Positions 7,779 to 16,888 of a stretch of DNA of 64,000 nt are shown in pieces. The notes below the pieces were generated by a model. It did not search any database. It saw nothing but the letters and a program-made list of their open reading frames with translations, and was not told where the DNA came from. The stretch is from contig JBOGHK010000120.1 in assembly GCA_050744325.1 (NCBI GenBank), positions 1 to 64,000 on the forward strand, given 5' to 3'. Source of the stretch: DASXTK01 sp050744325 (GTDB lineage Bacteria > Actinomycetota > Acidimicrobiia > Acidimicrobiales > VFJN01). Each line of letters begins with the position of its first letter. The stretch's first letter is position 1. A program made the position numbers and the translations under genes.

Positions 7779-8591
7779 TCACGCGTCGCGGAGCTGGAAG
7801 AGCGTCATGCCCGAGAGCAGGGCGACCCCCGCGTAGGTGGCGAGCACGCCCAAGCCTGGCCACGGGCCGATCGGCAGCTCGTCGAGTCTCGTGGTGTGTT
7901 GGATGGAGAGCCCCGCCTCCGTCGGCCCGTAGCGTTCGAGGCGCTGTTGCCACCGCGGGTCGGACACGATCTGGGCGACGAGGGGGAAGGCGTAGAGCAA
8001 CGTCAGGGCGCCGGTGATCGCGCCCACGGTGTCCCGGACGACGGTGGCGACGCCCAGGCTGAGCAGCGCCACTAGCGCGAGGTAGAGCACGGTGCCGACC
8101 GCGGCTCGCAATGTCGGTCCGTCGGCGAGCGACAGGGGCTGGTAGCCGTTGGCGCGCGTGAACCCGTTGCCGGGCAGGATCGCCCGGCCGGCGGCCAGCG
8201 AACCGAGCACGCCGAGGACGCCGGTCACCAGTGCGGTCGTGGCCACGGCCGTCGCCTTGGCCAGCAGGACCAGCCGTCGCGACGGGTTCGCGGCGAGGGT
8301 CGAGCCGATCGTCCTGGTGCCGTACTCGCTGCTCATCGCCTGCACGGCGAGCACGACGATCGCCGCCTGTCCTAACCAGATGCCGCTGAGGCTGAGCTTG
8401 GTGGTGTCCTCGAAGCACTCGGACGGCGTCGGGCACTGTGAGGTGTCGACGGCGGCGAGTGCGCCGGTGCTACCCGCCACCGTCAGGGCGACCGCGGTCG
8501 CCAGCAGCCACGGCGTGCTCGGGACCGTCCACAGCTTGGTCCACTCGGCCTGGATGGCGCGACGCGGGCGTGGCACGGGCCGCGGCGTCAC
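7779..8591 (-). CDS. ABC-2 type transporter permease
   Basis: This 270-residue integral membrane protein starts at GTG 8591, overlapping the stop of the preceding permease (GTGA). The N-terminal AIQAEWTKLWTVPSTPWLLA is the typical cytoplasmic start of ABC-2 permeases paired with export ATPases. Further hydrophobic segments include AAIVVLAVQAMSSEYGTRT (the conserved SSEY-x-x-x-T-I loop), AVATTALVTGVLGVLGSLAA and VLATYAGVALLSGMTLFQLR, giving about six helices. It is the last gene of a three-gene exporter operon and probably forms the membrane channel with the upstream permease. The substrate may be a toxic peptide or lipid. Confidence 0.85.
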   Translation of the reverse strand: MTPRPVPRPRRAIQAEWTKLWTVPSTPWLLATAVALTVAGSTGALAAVDTSQCPTPSECFEDTTKLSLSGIWLGQAAIVVLAVQAMSSEYGTRTIGSTLAANPSRRLVLLAKATAVATTALVTGVLGVLGSLAAGRAILPGNGFTRANGYQPLSLADGPTLRAAVGTVLYLALVALLSLGVATVVRDTVGAITGALTLLYAFPLVAQIVSDPRWQQRLERYGPTEAGLSIQHTTRLDELPIGPWPGLGVLATYAGVALLSGMTLFQLRDA

Positions 8592-9989
8592 GCGTCCCGC
8601 CGGTGGAGCAGCACTGTCGCGGCGCCGAGGGCGACTGCCGCGTACGAGGCCAGGACCCCCAGGCCCACCAGCGGGGCGATGGCGGTGTCGTAGCGCTCGA
8701 TGGTCTGCTGCACGGCGAACCCGGCCGCCGGGGTGAGCCGCGTGAGCCAATTGGCGACGGACAGCGGGAGACCGGTCGAGACGATCGATGGCACGAGCAG
8801 CGGCAGGACCACTAAGGGGATGGCCAGCGCGGTGTGGCGGACGATGGTGGCGACGGCGAGGCTGAGCACCGCGACGAGGGCGAAGACCACTGCGGTACCG
8901 ACCACGGCCCGCAGGACGGTCGGGTCGGCCAGCGACAACTCGGGGAGGCCGGGCGTCCGGGAGGTACGGCGGAAGGTCTGCTGAGAGATCAGGAACGCGA
9001 CGACGCTGGCGACCAGCCCGGCTCCGAACGTGGCCCCGCCGAGCACGATCGCTTTGGCCGCCAGAACCCGGCCGCGCCTTGGGCTGGCGGCCAAGGTGGT
9101 CCGGATCATGCCCCGCTTGAGCTCCGCCGTGATGAACAGAGCACCGAGCGCCGCGGCGGCCAGCACTCCGACCGTGGCGCCCTCCAGGCTCATCTGCACC
9201 AGGTCGTCGCCGAACGGCCGCCTCACCTCGGCGACGTCACCGGAGCCCGTCAGCGTGAAGACGCCATCGGACTCGGTGGATTCCCCGACGTGAGGCTCCT
9301 GTGACGTGTCGTAGTCGCGCCACGCATTCGCCGGCGCCGTCGGGCCGTCAGCAGGGTCGACGCGGACGCTGTCGAACGCGGCCGTCCCGAGCGTGGGCTC
9401 CTCGAAGACCGACGAGCTGCCGTACTGCCGCTCGATCTCCATCGACATGGGCGACGTGACGAAGAGCCCGACCTCCACGGTCGACGGCAGGTCGCCGAGG
9501 TCGGCCTCGCCGACCTCCTCCCAGCTCGTCCCGTCGGACGACTCGTAGCCGGTCACCACGTCACCCGAGCGGGTCAGCCTGAGCCAGCGCGGGGCGGTGC
9601 CGTCCTCGCTTCCGGCGACGTCGTGCTCGAAGCCCCACTGCAGCCGCACACCATGCTCGGGCGTGACCATCAGCGCGGCGTACGGGGCGCCCACCTCGAG
9701 GCGCTCCTTCACCATGACGCCGGCCTTGGCCCACTCGTGGCTTTCCTCCTGGGCCACCACGCGGGCGACGATGCTGCCGGCGCCGGTCAGAGGTTGGTGC
9801 ACGAAGTGGAACTGGTCGGAGAAGTCGGGCTCCTCCCAGCGGCTCCCCATCGTCGACGTCATTGACGCCGCCGCTGCCGGCCTCGATCACGGCAACGAGA
9901 ACGGTCAGCCCGGCGACCGCGGCCAACGTCATCACCCAACGGCGAACCGATCGCAGCTTGGTCCACTCGGCCAGGACGAGCCGGGTCAC
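8588..9989 (-). pseudogene. ABC-2 permease with inserted DUF1349-like domain, frameshifted
   Basis: Translation starts at GTG 9989, overlapping the ATPase stop, with VTRLVLAEWTKLRSVRRWV and a first membrane helix. At the GGGG run (plus-strand CCCC 9845-9848) the frame shifts by +1. Removing one G joins VNDVDDG directly to SRWEEPDFSDQFHFVHQPL and gives a 466-residue protein whose length is an exact multiple of three. The extracytoplasmic insert (about residues 45-190) resembles a DUF1349/concanavalin-like beta-sandwich. The C-terminal half holds five to six further helices, including the ITAELKRGMIRTTL loop. The shift may be a sequencing artefact or real inactivation. Confidence 0.75.
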
Positions 9990-10919
9990 CGCGACGACTC
10001 CCGCGTTCCGACGGCCTCGTAGTCCAGCGCGTCGCGGGTCAGCTCCATGTACGCCTCCTCCAGCGACGCCCGGTGCTGGGCGACCTCCGTGACGGGCAGG
10101 CCACGCTCGCCGAGCAGGGCCACGACGCGTTCGCCGGGCAGACCCGAGACGGTGAGCGTCTCGCGGTCGTTGGCGGTGACGGTGGCTCCGGCGTTGGCCA
10201 GCACCGTCATGGCCTCGGACCGTTCGGAGGTGCGCAGCAGGATCTGATCCTTGGACGCCGCAGCGAGGAGGTCGCGCACGCTGGTGTCGGCGATGAGCCG
10301 CCCGCGACCGATGACGACGAGGTGGTCGGCGGTGTCTTCGAGCTCGCTCATCAGGTGGCTGGACACGAGCACCGCACGGCCCTTGGCGGCCAGCGACCGC
10401 ATGAAGCCGCGGATCCAGCGGATCCCGTCGGGATCCAGGCCGTTGACCGGTTCGTCGAACAGGAGCATCGGCGCGTCGCCGAGGACGGCGCCGGCGATGC
10501 CCAACCGCTGGAGCATGCCCAGGGACAGCCCGCCGGCGCGCCGTTGGGCGACTTGCGCCAGCCCCACCAGCTCGAGCACCTCGTCGACCCGGCGACCGGG
10601 GAGGCCGTTGGACTGGGCCATCCACAGCAGGTGGTCCCGGGCCCGGCGACCCGGGTGGACCGCGGCGGCGTCCCAGCAGCGCGCCGACGTGGCGGAGGGG
10701 TGTCCGCAGGGTCTGGTACCGCTGGCCACCGACGAGCGCCGTCCCCCTGTCGGGGGCGTCCAGGCCCAGGATGATGCGCAGTGTCGTGGATTTGCCCGCC
10801 CCGTTGGGACCGACGAACCCCGTCACCTGGCCCGGTTGCACGGTGAACGACAGATCTTCCACGGCGGTCGTCCGGCCGTACCGCTTGCTCAGCTCTCGCA
10901 CTTCGATGCTGGCGTCCAT
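9986..10919 (-). pseudogene. ABC transporter ATP-binding protein, frameshifted
   Basis: The protein starts MDASIEVRELSKRYGRTTAV. It has Walker A GPNGAGKST near residue 37, the signature segment LSLGMLQRLGIAGAVLG, Walker B MLLFDEPVNGLDPDG, and the switch-loop SSHLMSE. The N-terminal and C-terminal parts are in different frames. The break is a GGG run (plus strand CCC 10672-10674), where dropping one base turns HVGALLGRRR into HVGALLDAAAVHPGR. With that correction the gene is 310 codons. It would power the two permeases downstream, forming an exporter of the type often giving resistance to bacitracin-like or lantibiotic compounds. Confidence 0.78.
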
Positions 10920-11061
10920 GGGGCCAACGCTAAGAAGGGCCCACGGTCGCTGTCGTCACGCCTCGGAGTCGTTCCGGCCCTCGCCGACGGGTGATCCGGC
11001 CGGCGTCGCGTCACTCTCGCGGGGGATGCCCGGGCCGACCCACCGCTGCGAGAATGCACTG

Positions 11062-12291
11062 GTGCAGACCTCGCGCGTTCGCACCGGTCTCGGCGGCCGC
11101 GCCAGCACGGCCGGCCGGCGGCTGGTGGCGACGCAGGAGGGGTTGCTGGTGGCCGGCCTCGTCCTCGCCCTGCTGGCCACGATCGAGATCGTCCTGGTGT
11201 CCGATCTCGACAGCGACCGCTCGGGCACCGCCCTGTCCACGGCCATCCTGCTCGGCCTGGGAGCGACGCTGCCCATCGCCGCGGTCCGGCTCCATGTGGT
11301 GGCGGCGACAGCCGCGATCGCGTCGGCGGCGATCCTTGCGGTGCTCACCGACGAGCGCCCGACGGTGGCCGGGTCGGTGGCGCTCGCCGTGAGCATCTTC
11401 TGGCTGGGCGCGCGACACCGTTGGCCCGTCGCGGCGCTCATGGTCGTCCCCTTCGTCGCGCACGCTGCGTTCGCCATGGCCGATCCGGGCACGACCAACG
11501 GACGGGCCGTGGCCATGGCTGCGGTGACCATGGCTGCGGTCGGCGTCGGCCGGGCTCGCCAGCTACGGGGCCGGGCCCGGGCCCGCGACGCCTCCCACCA
11601 GAGCATGACCGCCGCGTTCCTGGAGTACGAGGCTCGCGGCGAACGGGCCCGCATCGCCCGCGAGCTCCACGACGTCGTGGCGCATCACATCTCGATGATC
11701 GCGGTGCAGGCCGAGACCGCCCGGCTGGCTACGCCGGGCATGCCTGCCGACGGGGCGCGCCAGCTGCGGGCCATCGGCGACACGGCGCGGACGGCGCTGA
11801 CCGAGATGCGCCGGCTCCTCGGCGTCCTGCGGGAGGATGCGGACACCGGCCCGACACGCCAGCCGCAACCCGGCCTGTCCCAGCTCGTCGAGCTGGTCGA
11901 CGACGCCCGAGCATGGGCCAACGCCACCACACGCCTGGTCGTCCAGGGTTGCGTCGCCCCGCTCGACCCGGGCATCGAGCTCACCGCGTACCGGATCGTC
12001 CAGGAGGCCCTCACCAACGCCCGCCGGCACGCGCCGGGAGCCCCGGTCGACGTGGAGCTCGACTACACCCCGGCGGCCCTGCTCGTCCGCGTCAGGGACA
12101 ACGGCCCGGGACCGTCGGGTGCGATCACGGCCAACGGCTCGCCCACCGGCCGCCACGGCCTGCGGGGGATGCGTGAGCGCGCCGCCGCTGTCGGCGGCGA
12201 CCTGCGGGTCGGCTCCCCGCCGGTCGGCGGATTCCTGGTGGAGGCCACCCTGCCCGCAACCGGACGCGCCACGGAGGGCATCACCGGATGA
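11062..12291 (+). CDS. Sensor histidine kinase (HPK7/NarL-type partner)
   Basis: This 409-residue membrane kinase has several hydrophobic helices in residues 30-165, then a HisKA_3 dimerisation domain. The phospho-acceptor is predicted at His203 in IARELHDVVAHHISMIAVQA. The HATPase domain follows, with the N-box YRIVQEALTNARRHAPG, the DNGPGPSG loop and GLRGMRERAAAVGG. GTG 11062 is taken as start because upstream in-frame sequence overlaps the divergent ABC promoter region. It overlaps the response-regulator gene by ATGA. Placement divergent to an ABC exporter is the usual layout of a drug-sensing two-component system that controls the transporter. Confidence 0.88.
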   Translation: MQTSRVRTGLGGRASTAGRRLVATQEGLLVAGLVLALLATIEIVLVSDLDSDRSGTALSTAILLGLGATLPIAAVRLHVVAATAAIASAAILAVLTDERPTVAGSVALAVSIFWLGARHRWPVAALMVVPFVAHAAFAMADPGTTNGRAVAMAAVTMAAVGVGRARQLRGRARARDASHQSMTAAFLEYEARGERARIARELHDVVAHHISMIAVQAETARLATPGMPADGARQLRAIGDTARTALTEMRRLLGVLREDADTGPTRQPQPGLSQLVELVDDARAWANATTRLVVQGCVAPLDPGIELTAYRIVQEALTNARRHAPGAPVDVELDYTPAALLVRVRDNGPGPSGAITANGSPTGRHGLRGMRERAAAVGGDLRVGSPPVGGFLVEATLPATGRATEGITG

Positions 12292-13040
12292 ACCCCGACC
12301 TGCCGGTGCGCATCGTCGTCGTCGACGACCAGGAGGTCGTGCGGGCCGGGTTCGCCGCACTGCTCGACACCCAAGCCGACTTCACCGTGGTCGGAACCGC
12401 GTCCGACGGCACCGAGGCCCTGCAGGTCTGCCACGACCGGCACCCCGACGTCGTGCTCATGGACGTGCGCATGCCGACAATGGACGGCATCGAGGCGACG
12501 GCGCGGCTGACCGCCGCGCCCAGCGACGCCCCCATCCCGGTCCCCCGCGTCGTCATCCTCACCACATTCGACCTCGACGAGCACGTCTACGACGCGCTCA
12601 GCGCCGGGGCGAGCGGCTTCCTGCTCAAGGACGTGACCGCCGAGCGGCTCTTCGACGCCGTGCGGGTCGTCGCCGCCGGTGACGCCCTCCTGGCGCCGAC
12701 CGTGACCCGCCGGCTCGTCGCCGAGTTCGCCCGCCAGCGACCCCGGCCATCGCCCGAGCCGTCCCGGGCGAGCGCCCTCACCGAGCCCCTGACGCCGCGG
12801 CAGGTCGAGGTGCTCCGCCTCGTCGCCGAGGGCCTGTCAAACCCGGAGATCGCCGGGCGCATGTTCCTCGGCGAAGAGACGGTCAAGACCCACGTCAGCC
12901 GGATGCTGCGCAAGCTCGGCCTGCGCGACCGCACCCAGGCGGTGATCGCCGCCTACGAATCCGGGCTGGTAACCCCCGACGTCGGAGGCGTCACACCCAC
13001 CAACCCCCCAACGTCCCGGCAAGGGTTACGAGGAGCGTGA
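12288..13040 (+). CDS. NarL/LuxR-family response regulator
   Basis: This 250-residue protein has a receiver domain (residues 8-125) with acidic pocket D13-D14, phospho-acceptor Asp59 in VVLMDVRMP, the switch Thr in ILTTFD, and Lys in FLLKD. A LuxR-type HTH spans about residues 165-230 (LTPRQVEVLRLVAEGLSNPE, then GEETVKTHVSRMLRKLGL). The ATG at 12288 lies inside the kinase stop (ATGA), ensuring coupled synthesis. It probably activates the divergent ABC exporter genes when phosphorylated by the upstream kinase. The C-terminal 20 residues are low-complexity. Confidence 0.92.
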   Translation: MNPDLPVRIVVVDDQEVVRAGFAALLDTQADFTVVGTASDGTEALQVCHDRHPDVVLMDVRMPTMDGIEATARLTAAPSDAPIPVPRVVILTTFDLDEHVYDALSAGASGFLLKDVTAERLFDAVRVVAAGDALLAPTVTRRLVAEFARQRPRPSPEPSRASALTEPLTPRQVEVLRLVAEGLSNPEIAGRMFLGEETVKTHVSRMLRKLGLRDRTQAVIAAYESGLVTPDVGGVTPTNPPTSRQGLRGA

Positions 13041-13069
13041 TCTGGAACGGGTGACCAGGAGGGTCGTCA

Positions 13070-13315
13070 TCAGTTCGCAGCGACGGCGCGGGCGTCGGCG
13101 TCGGGCTTGATGTGAGCGAACATGCTGCGGCCGTTCCAGGTCGGGAGGGCGATCTCGAGCCAACGAGCTCCCCACTCACCGAGGGTCTCGCAGACCTTGA
13201 ACAGATCATCGCCCGACGTCGTGAGCAGGTAACGGTGACCGCGCCCCTGCGCCTTGGGTATCACCTCGACGATGCCGAGGCGTTCGAGCTGCTTGAGCCG
13301 GGCCGGACCTCCCAT
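13070..13315 (-). pseudogene. Winged-helix (HxlR/MarR-like) regulator fragment
   Basis: The open frame begins abruptly inside a winged helix with RLKQLERLGIVEVIPKAQGR, then GHRYLLTTSGDDLFKVCETL and GEWGARWLEIALPTWNG. It ends after about 80 residues. Intact relatives carry about 50 residues before this point (the HTH recognition helices) and usually a further C-terminal domain. The truncated end lies against the end of the large gene at 13327. It is probably a remnant marking a recombination boundary; expression as a functional regulator is unlikely. Confidence 0.6.
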
Positions 13316-13326
13316 GACAGCGAGGA

Positions 13327-16098
13327 TCAGCGCAGCCTCGCGTCAGGGAGGAGCAGGTCGTCGCCGCGGGTGGCGAGGACGTCGAGCATGTGCTGGGTGA
13401 AGGGGATGTCGGCGCGCTCCTTGATGGCGCCGTAGCCGCCGCGCTGGCCCTCGACTGGCGAGCGGTGCATGCCCACCGCACCGACACGGTCGAGGACACG
13501 CAGTATGCCGGCGACAGGCTGGACGAGCTGCACAGCCTCCACACCGTCGACCGTCTTGTGCTCGGCGAAGGTGGGCAGGGCGTCGACGAGGTCGGCGACA
13601 CCGTCGGGACCGCGGGCCAGGAACGGGTCGAGAGCACGGCACCGGAGGTACAACTGGTTCGCGGAGAACAGCGAGCCGATCTCGAGCGCCTCGGTCGGAT
13701 CCAGGCCCTCGACGACGGCGAGCCCCCACCGGCCCACACCAGCGCGCTCGGCCTCGCTGATGACGCCGCCGACGTCGATGGTCGGCGCCGCTGCTCCGAG
13801 GAGCAAGCCGTCGCGACGGACCCACGCCGTCCCGTCACCTCGACCCTCCAGGGTGCACGGCCTGCCGACGGCGTCCACGCACCAGCCGGACGCATCGCCG
13901 CGGATCTCGGTCGTGCATCCGTCGCCGTCGTCACCGGTGACGGACGCCCGGAGGCCCTGCGGGACACCGACGACGACGGCGTCCAGGCTGTGGCCGACCA
14001 TGTAGCCGAGGACGCGCGGATCCAGGCGGAAGGCTGCGTCGTCCGCGCTGCTGACCACCAGCACCTCGACACCGGCCTTACGCCAGCCCTCATACAGGCC
14101 ATCAAGTGCGAAGGCGGTCAGGCACCCGAGCGCCCCGAAGGGCTTGAGGCTGGGAGCCCCGTCCTGCCCGCGCAGCACGTGGTCGATCCAGCGCACCGGC
14201 CGTCCGCTCCGTCCGCTCCGTCCGTCACTGCCACCCCTAGCGACCAGGTCGCCGACGCCGGCCGCGGTGAAGCGGTAGACGCCGTGCTGGCGGAAGCAGT
14301 CGAGACCGTCGACCCCACGTGCGTGCCACGCCTCACACCACCGGCCGATCGCAGCCGCGTTCGTCGCCGCACCCATGACCGCCACTGGGAGGTCGCCGCC
14401 TGCCTCGCCCCGCCAGTAGAGGGCGTTCGCGAGACGCACGTCGAGCGCGCACCGGGCCACGCCGGCGACCCGGAACACCGGCGCCAGCGGCTTGTGCCGA
14501 CGGGGGTCGTCTTCGGACAGCCCGCGGCCGCCGAAGCGCCCGCCGGTCCCGCCGGCCGGCACCACCAGACCGACGCCACCGGCGGCCAGCATCTCCCGGC
14601 CGCGGGCCTCGACACCAGGACCGACGCCGGTGCCAGGCTCGGCACCGAGGTCAGCAACCCACGGCACCGCCGAGCTCGGCGGCCGGCGGCGCTCCACCAC
14701 GTCCGGGTAGCGACCGACGTCGCCACCGGCGCCGACGAAGCCGGCCACCCGATCGGCGAACGTCGCCACCCGCACCCCAGTCGCGTGCCCGTTCCGCTCG
14801 CCGAAGACCGGCGGCAGATGGTGGAGCACGGTCGCGACGCACTCCTCGAGTCCCTGGCCTTGAGTGAGATCGGTCAGGTGCCGCAGCGCATCGGGTGGCC
14901 CGACAAGCGGATCGGCCAGCACGATGTGCGTCAGCTCGTCGTCGATCAGGCCCCGAGCGCGCAGCCGGTCGACCAGGACACCCGCCGGCGATGTGCCCAC
15001 CAGAGCCGCTCGCTCGCGTGCCGCGGCGAGCAACCCGTCGCTGCAATGGACCACGTTGGCCTGAGGGTTGACGCCACCTGGGCGGTCGACCGGGAAGCGG
15101 TCCCGCTGCGCGTCGTACCTGATCGAGCCCGGCTGGCAGAGCTGCGGCCGGATGTGCGACCCGATGACCCAGCGCCGGAGGTCGGCCAGCCGGGCGGTGG
15201 GGGAGAGGGCGACGTCGACGACCCGGGTCTGATCAGCGAACAGGCCGGCCAGCCCCAGGAAATGGCCGTTCAGGATCACACGTGGTCGCCCGTTGGTGAT
15301 GCGCTCGTGCTTGAGCGCGAAGGCCACCAGCCCCGAACCGATGCGTTGGATCCCGAGGGGCAGCGCGCAGTGGAACCAGATGTGCTCGGGCGGACGGCCG
15401 AGCGATGCCCGGGTGACCTTGTGGTGGAGCGCGGTGTGCCCGAGGGTCTGCTTCAACCACGGCCGACCCGGCGCCTCCACGAGCGCACGGCAGGTCGCCT
15501 GCCCTCCGTAGCGTGCCGTCAGGTCGGTGCACTTCAGCGGCAGCCGTCCTTCCTGCCAGATGGCGGCGAGCGTCGCCTCGTCGAGCCCGCCCTCCTCGAT
15601 CACCTCGCGGGCTGGTACGACCATCTTGCGGTCGAAGGGCTCGCCGAAGACGGCCTCGAAGGCGTCGACCGCGAAGCGATCGAGCAGGGCCTTCCAGAGG
15701 GCGGAGGTCTCGGGCGGGCGTTCGGCGTAGTAGCGCGCCGTGGCCGGGTACAGCGCGGCCGCGACGTCGACTGCCGGCCGATCGGCCACGTGCACCCCCC
15801 GGACCTCGACGCCGAACGCCAGCATGCGGGCGATCATCGCAGCGAGGCCGCGGGACGTCGTGACGTGCGGCGCCTTGGGCACGACCACGACGTCCCCGGT
15901 GACCGAACCGGACGGCGTCGGCGACGTGACCCACACGAGGGCCTCGTCGACGACCGATGCAAGGAACCCCCGCCTCGCCGCGGCGTCCAGGCCGGCCAGC
16001 GGAGCGGCAGGCACCTGCCGCACCAGGCCGTGGCGCAGCCAACGCCTCGCGGCGCCGCGCACGTCGGCCCGGACCACGGCGGCAGGAGCGGCGGTCAT
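13327..16098 (-). CDS. NDK-like domain fused to UDPGP-type nucleotidyltransferase
   Basis: The protein has 923 residues. Residues ~70-375 resemble an expanded nucleoside diphosphate kinase: VVVPKAPHVTTSRGLAAMIA is like the NDK first strand and loop, YYAERP is like its helix, and QPGSIRYD precedes NVVHCSD, which places a predicted catalytic His at 351. An insertion of about 130 residues separates these parts. Residues ~505-915 resemble UDP-sugar pyrophosphorylases: GGTGGRFGG (516-524), HKP with Lys536, VSSADDAAF (682-690), FSANQLYLR (811-819) and EHKTVDG with Lys848. The start ATG 16098 overlaps the preceding stop (TGATG). One enzyme might regenerate NTP and make an NDP-sugar, although this is inferred from motifs only. 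I know of no named protein with this architecture. Confidence 0.7.
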   Translation of the reverse strand: MTAAPAAVVRADVRGAARRWLRHGLVRQVPAAPLAGLDAAARRGFLASVVDEALVWVTSPTPSGSVTGDVVVVPKAPHVTTSRGLAAMIARMLAFGVEVRGVHVADRPAVDVAAALYPATARYYAERPPETSALWKALLDRFAVDAFEAVFGEPFDRKMVVPAREVIEEGGLDEATLAAIWQEGRLPLKCTDLTARYGGQATCRALVEAPGRPWLKQTLGHTALHHKVTRASLGRPPEHIWFHCALPLGIQRIGSGLVAFALKHERITNGRPRVILNGHFLGLAGLFADQTRVVDVALSPTARLADLRRWVIGSHIRPQLCQPGSIRYDAQRDRFPVDRPGGVNPQANVVHCSDGLLAAARERAALVGTSPAGVLVDRLRARGLIDDELTHIVLADPLVGPPDALRHLTDLTQGQGLEECVATVLHHLPPVFGERNGHATGVRVATFADRVAGFVGAGGDVGRYPDVVERRRPPSSAVPWVADLGAEPGTGVGPGVEARGREMLAAGGVGLVVPAGGTGGRFGGRGLSEDDPRRHKPLAPVFRVAGVARCALDVRLANALYWRGEAGGDLPVAVMGAATNAAAIGRWCEAWHARGVDGLDCFRQHGVYRFTAAGVGDLVARGGSDGRSGRSGRPVRWIDHVLRGQDGAPSLKPFGALGCLTAFALDGLYEGWRKAGVEVLVVSSADDAAFRLDPRVLGYMVGHSLDAVVVGVPQGLRASVTGDDGDGCTTEIRGDASGWCVDAVGRPCTLEGRGDGTAWVRRDGLLLGAAAPTIDVGGVISEAERAGVGRWGLAVVEGLDPTEALEIGSLFSANQLYLRCRALDPFLARGPDGVADLVDALPTFAEHKTVDGVEAVQLVQPVAGILRVLDRVGAVGMHRSPVEGQRGGYGAIKERADIPFTQHMLDVLATRGDDLLLPDARLR

Positions 16099-16811
16099 CA
16101 CGCGGATCTCGACAGCATCCGCAGGGTCGAGTCGATGCACAGGCCGCGGACGCAGACCTCGATCTCGTCCAGCCCGGCGTCCAGCGTCCCCACGTCGCGG
16201 GTGAGCACCATCCGGCTGAAGGCCTCCTCGGAGACCCACAGCAGGGGGTCGTACGAGGTCGTGCAGCCGTCGCCGAGGTCGTTGCCGGCGGTCCAGCGCA
16301 CCTGGGCGTTGAACATCGTGAGGTCTTCGGTCACGTCCTTGCCGCCGCGGCTCCCGAGCAGGCTCGTGCCCTGGATCGCCATCATCGCCTCGACTGTGAG
16401 CTCGACCTCGCCCCGCTCCAACGCATCGGCCTTGCCCAACTTCAGCGCCAGGAGCTCGCGGACGACGTGGCGGACGGTGCGCTCCAACGCCGACCCGCGC
16501 TCGAGCGTCTCCGTCGACAGGACCCCGTCGGCCAGCGGAGCGACCCACCCGATGGCGACCTCGGGGAGGACACGGATGGTCGGAACGCTCATGACGTTCT
16601 GGTGGGTGCCGTTGTGCTCGGTGCGCACGCCCACCAGCACCTGATCCTGCCCACCGAAGTGACGCAGCAGCGAGAGGGCGAGCACGGGCGGATGGGTGTG
16701 GATCGACCTCTCGACCCCCAGCCGGACCAGATCGCCGCCCTCGTGGCCGGCCCCGCCGTCGACCGTGTCCTCGACCCGCGTGAGCGGAGCTTCCATAGCT
16801 GTTTGACTCAA
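16098..16811 (-). CDS. Unknown protein with faint NUDIX-like character
   Basis: This 237-residue soluble protein is not recognised with confidence. Residues around HPPVLALSLLRHFGGQDQVL, then VGVRTEHNGTHQNVMSVPTI and VRHVVRELLALKLG, follow the spacing of a NUDIX fold, but the metal-binding REUxEExGU residues are missing, so hydrolysis is unlikely. A TTG at 16811 is preferred because GAGAGGGA lies about five bases upstream; the ATG at 16796 is too far from it. The stop overlaps the start of the NDK/UDPGP gene (TGATG), so the two products are made together and may form a complex. Confidence 0.55.
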   Translation of the reverse strand: MSQTAMEAPLTRVEDTVDGGAGHEGGDLVRLGVERSIHTHPPVLALSLLRHFGGQDQVLVGVRTEHNGTHQNVMSVPTIRVLPEVAIGWVAPLADGVLSTETLERGSALERTVRHVVRELLALKLGKADALERGEVELTVEAMMAIQGTSLLGSRGGKDVTEDLTMFNAQVRWTAGNDLGDGCTTSYDPLLWVSEEAFSRMVLTRDVGTLDAGLDEIEVCVRGLCIDSTLRMLSRSA

Positions 16812-16888
16812 CGTGTCCCTCTCTGCACACGCACGAGGCACGGCGGAAGCCGCGCCTCGTCTCTCACCGATACGGGTCCCTCGTATGC

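Noticed and set aside
13390..16644. Very long open frame on the plus strand antisense to the NDK/UDPGP gene
   Set aside because: GC-rich codon usage leaves antisense frames open. The plus-strand translation has no family motifs, while the minus strand has NDK and UDPGP motifs.
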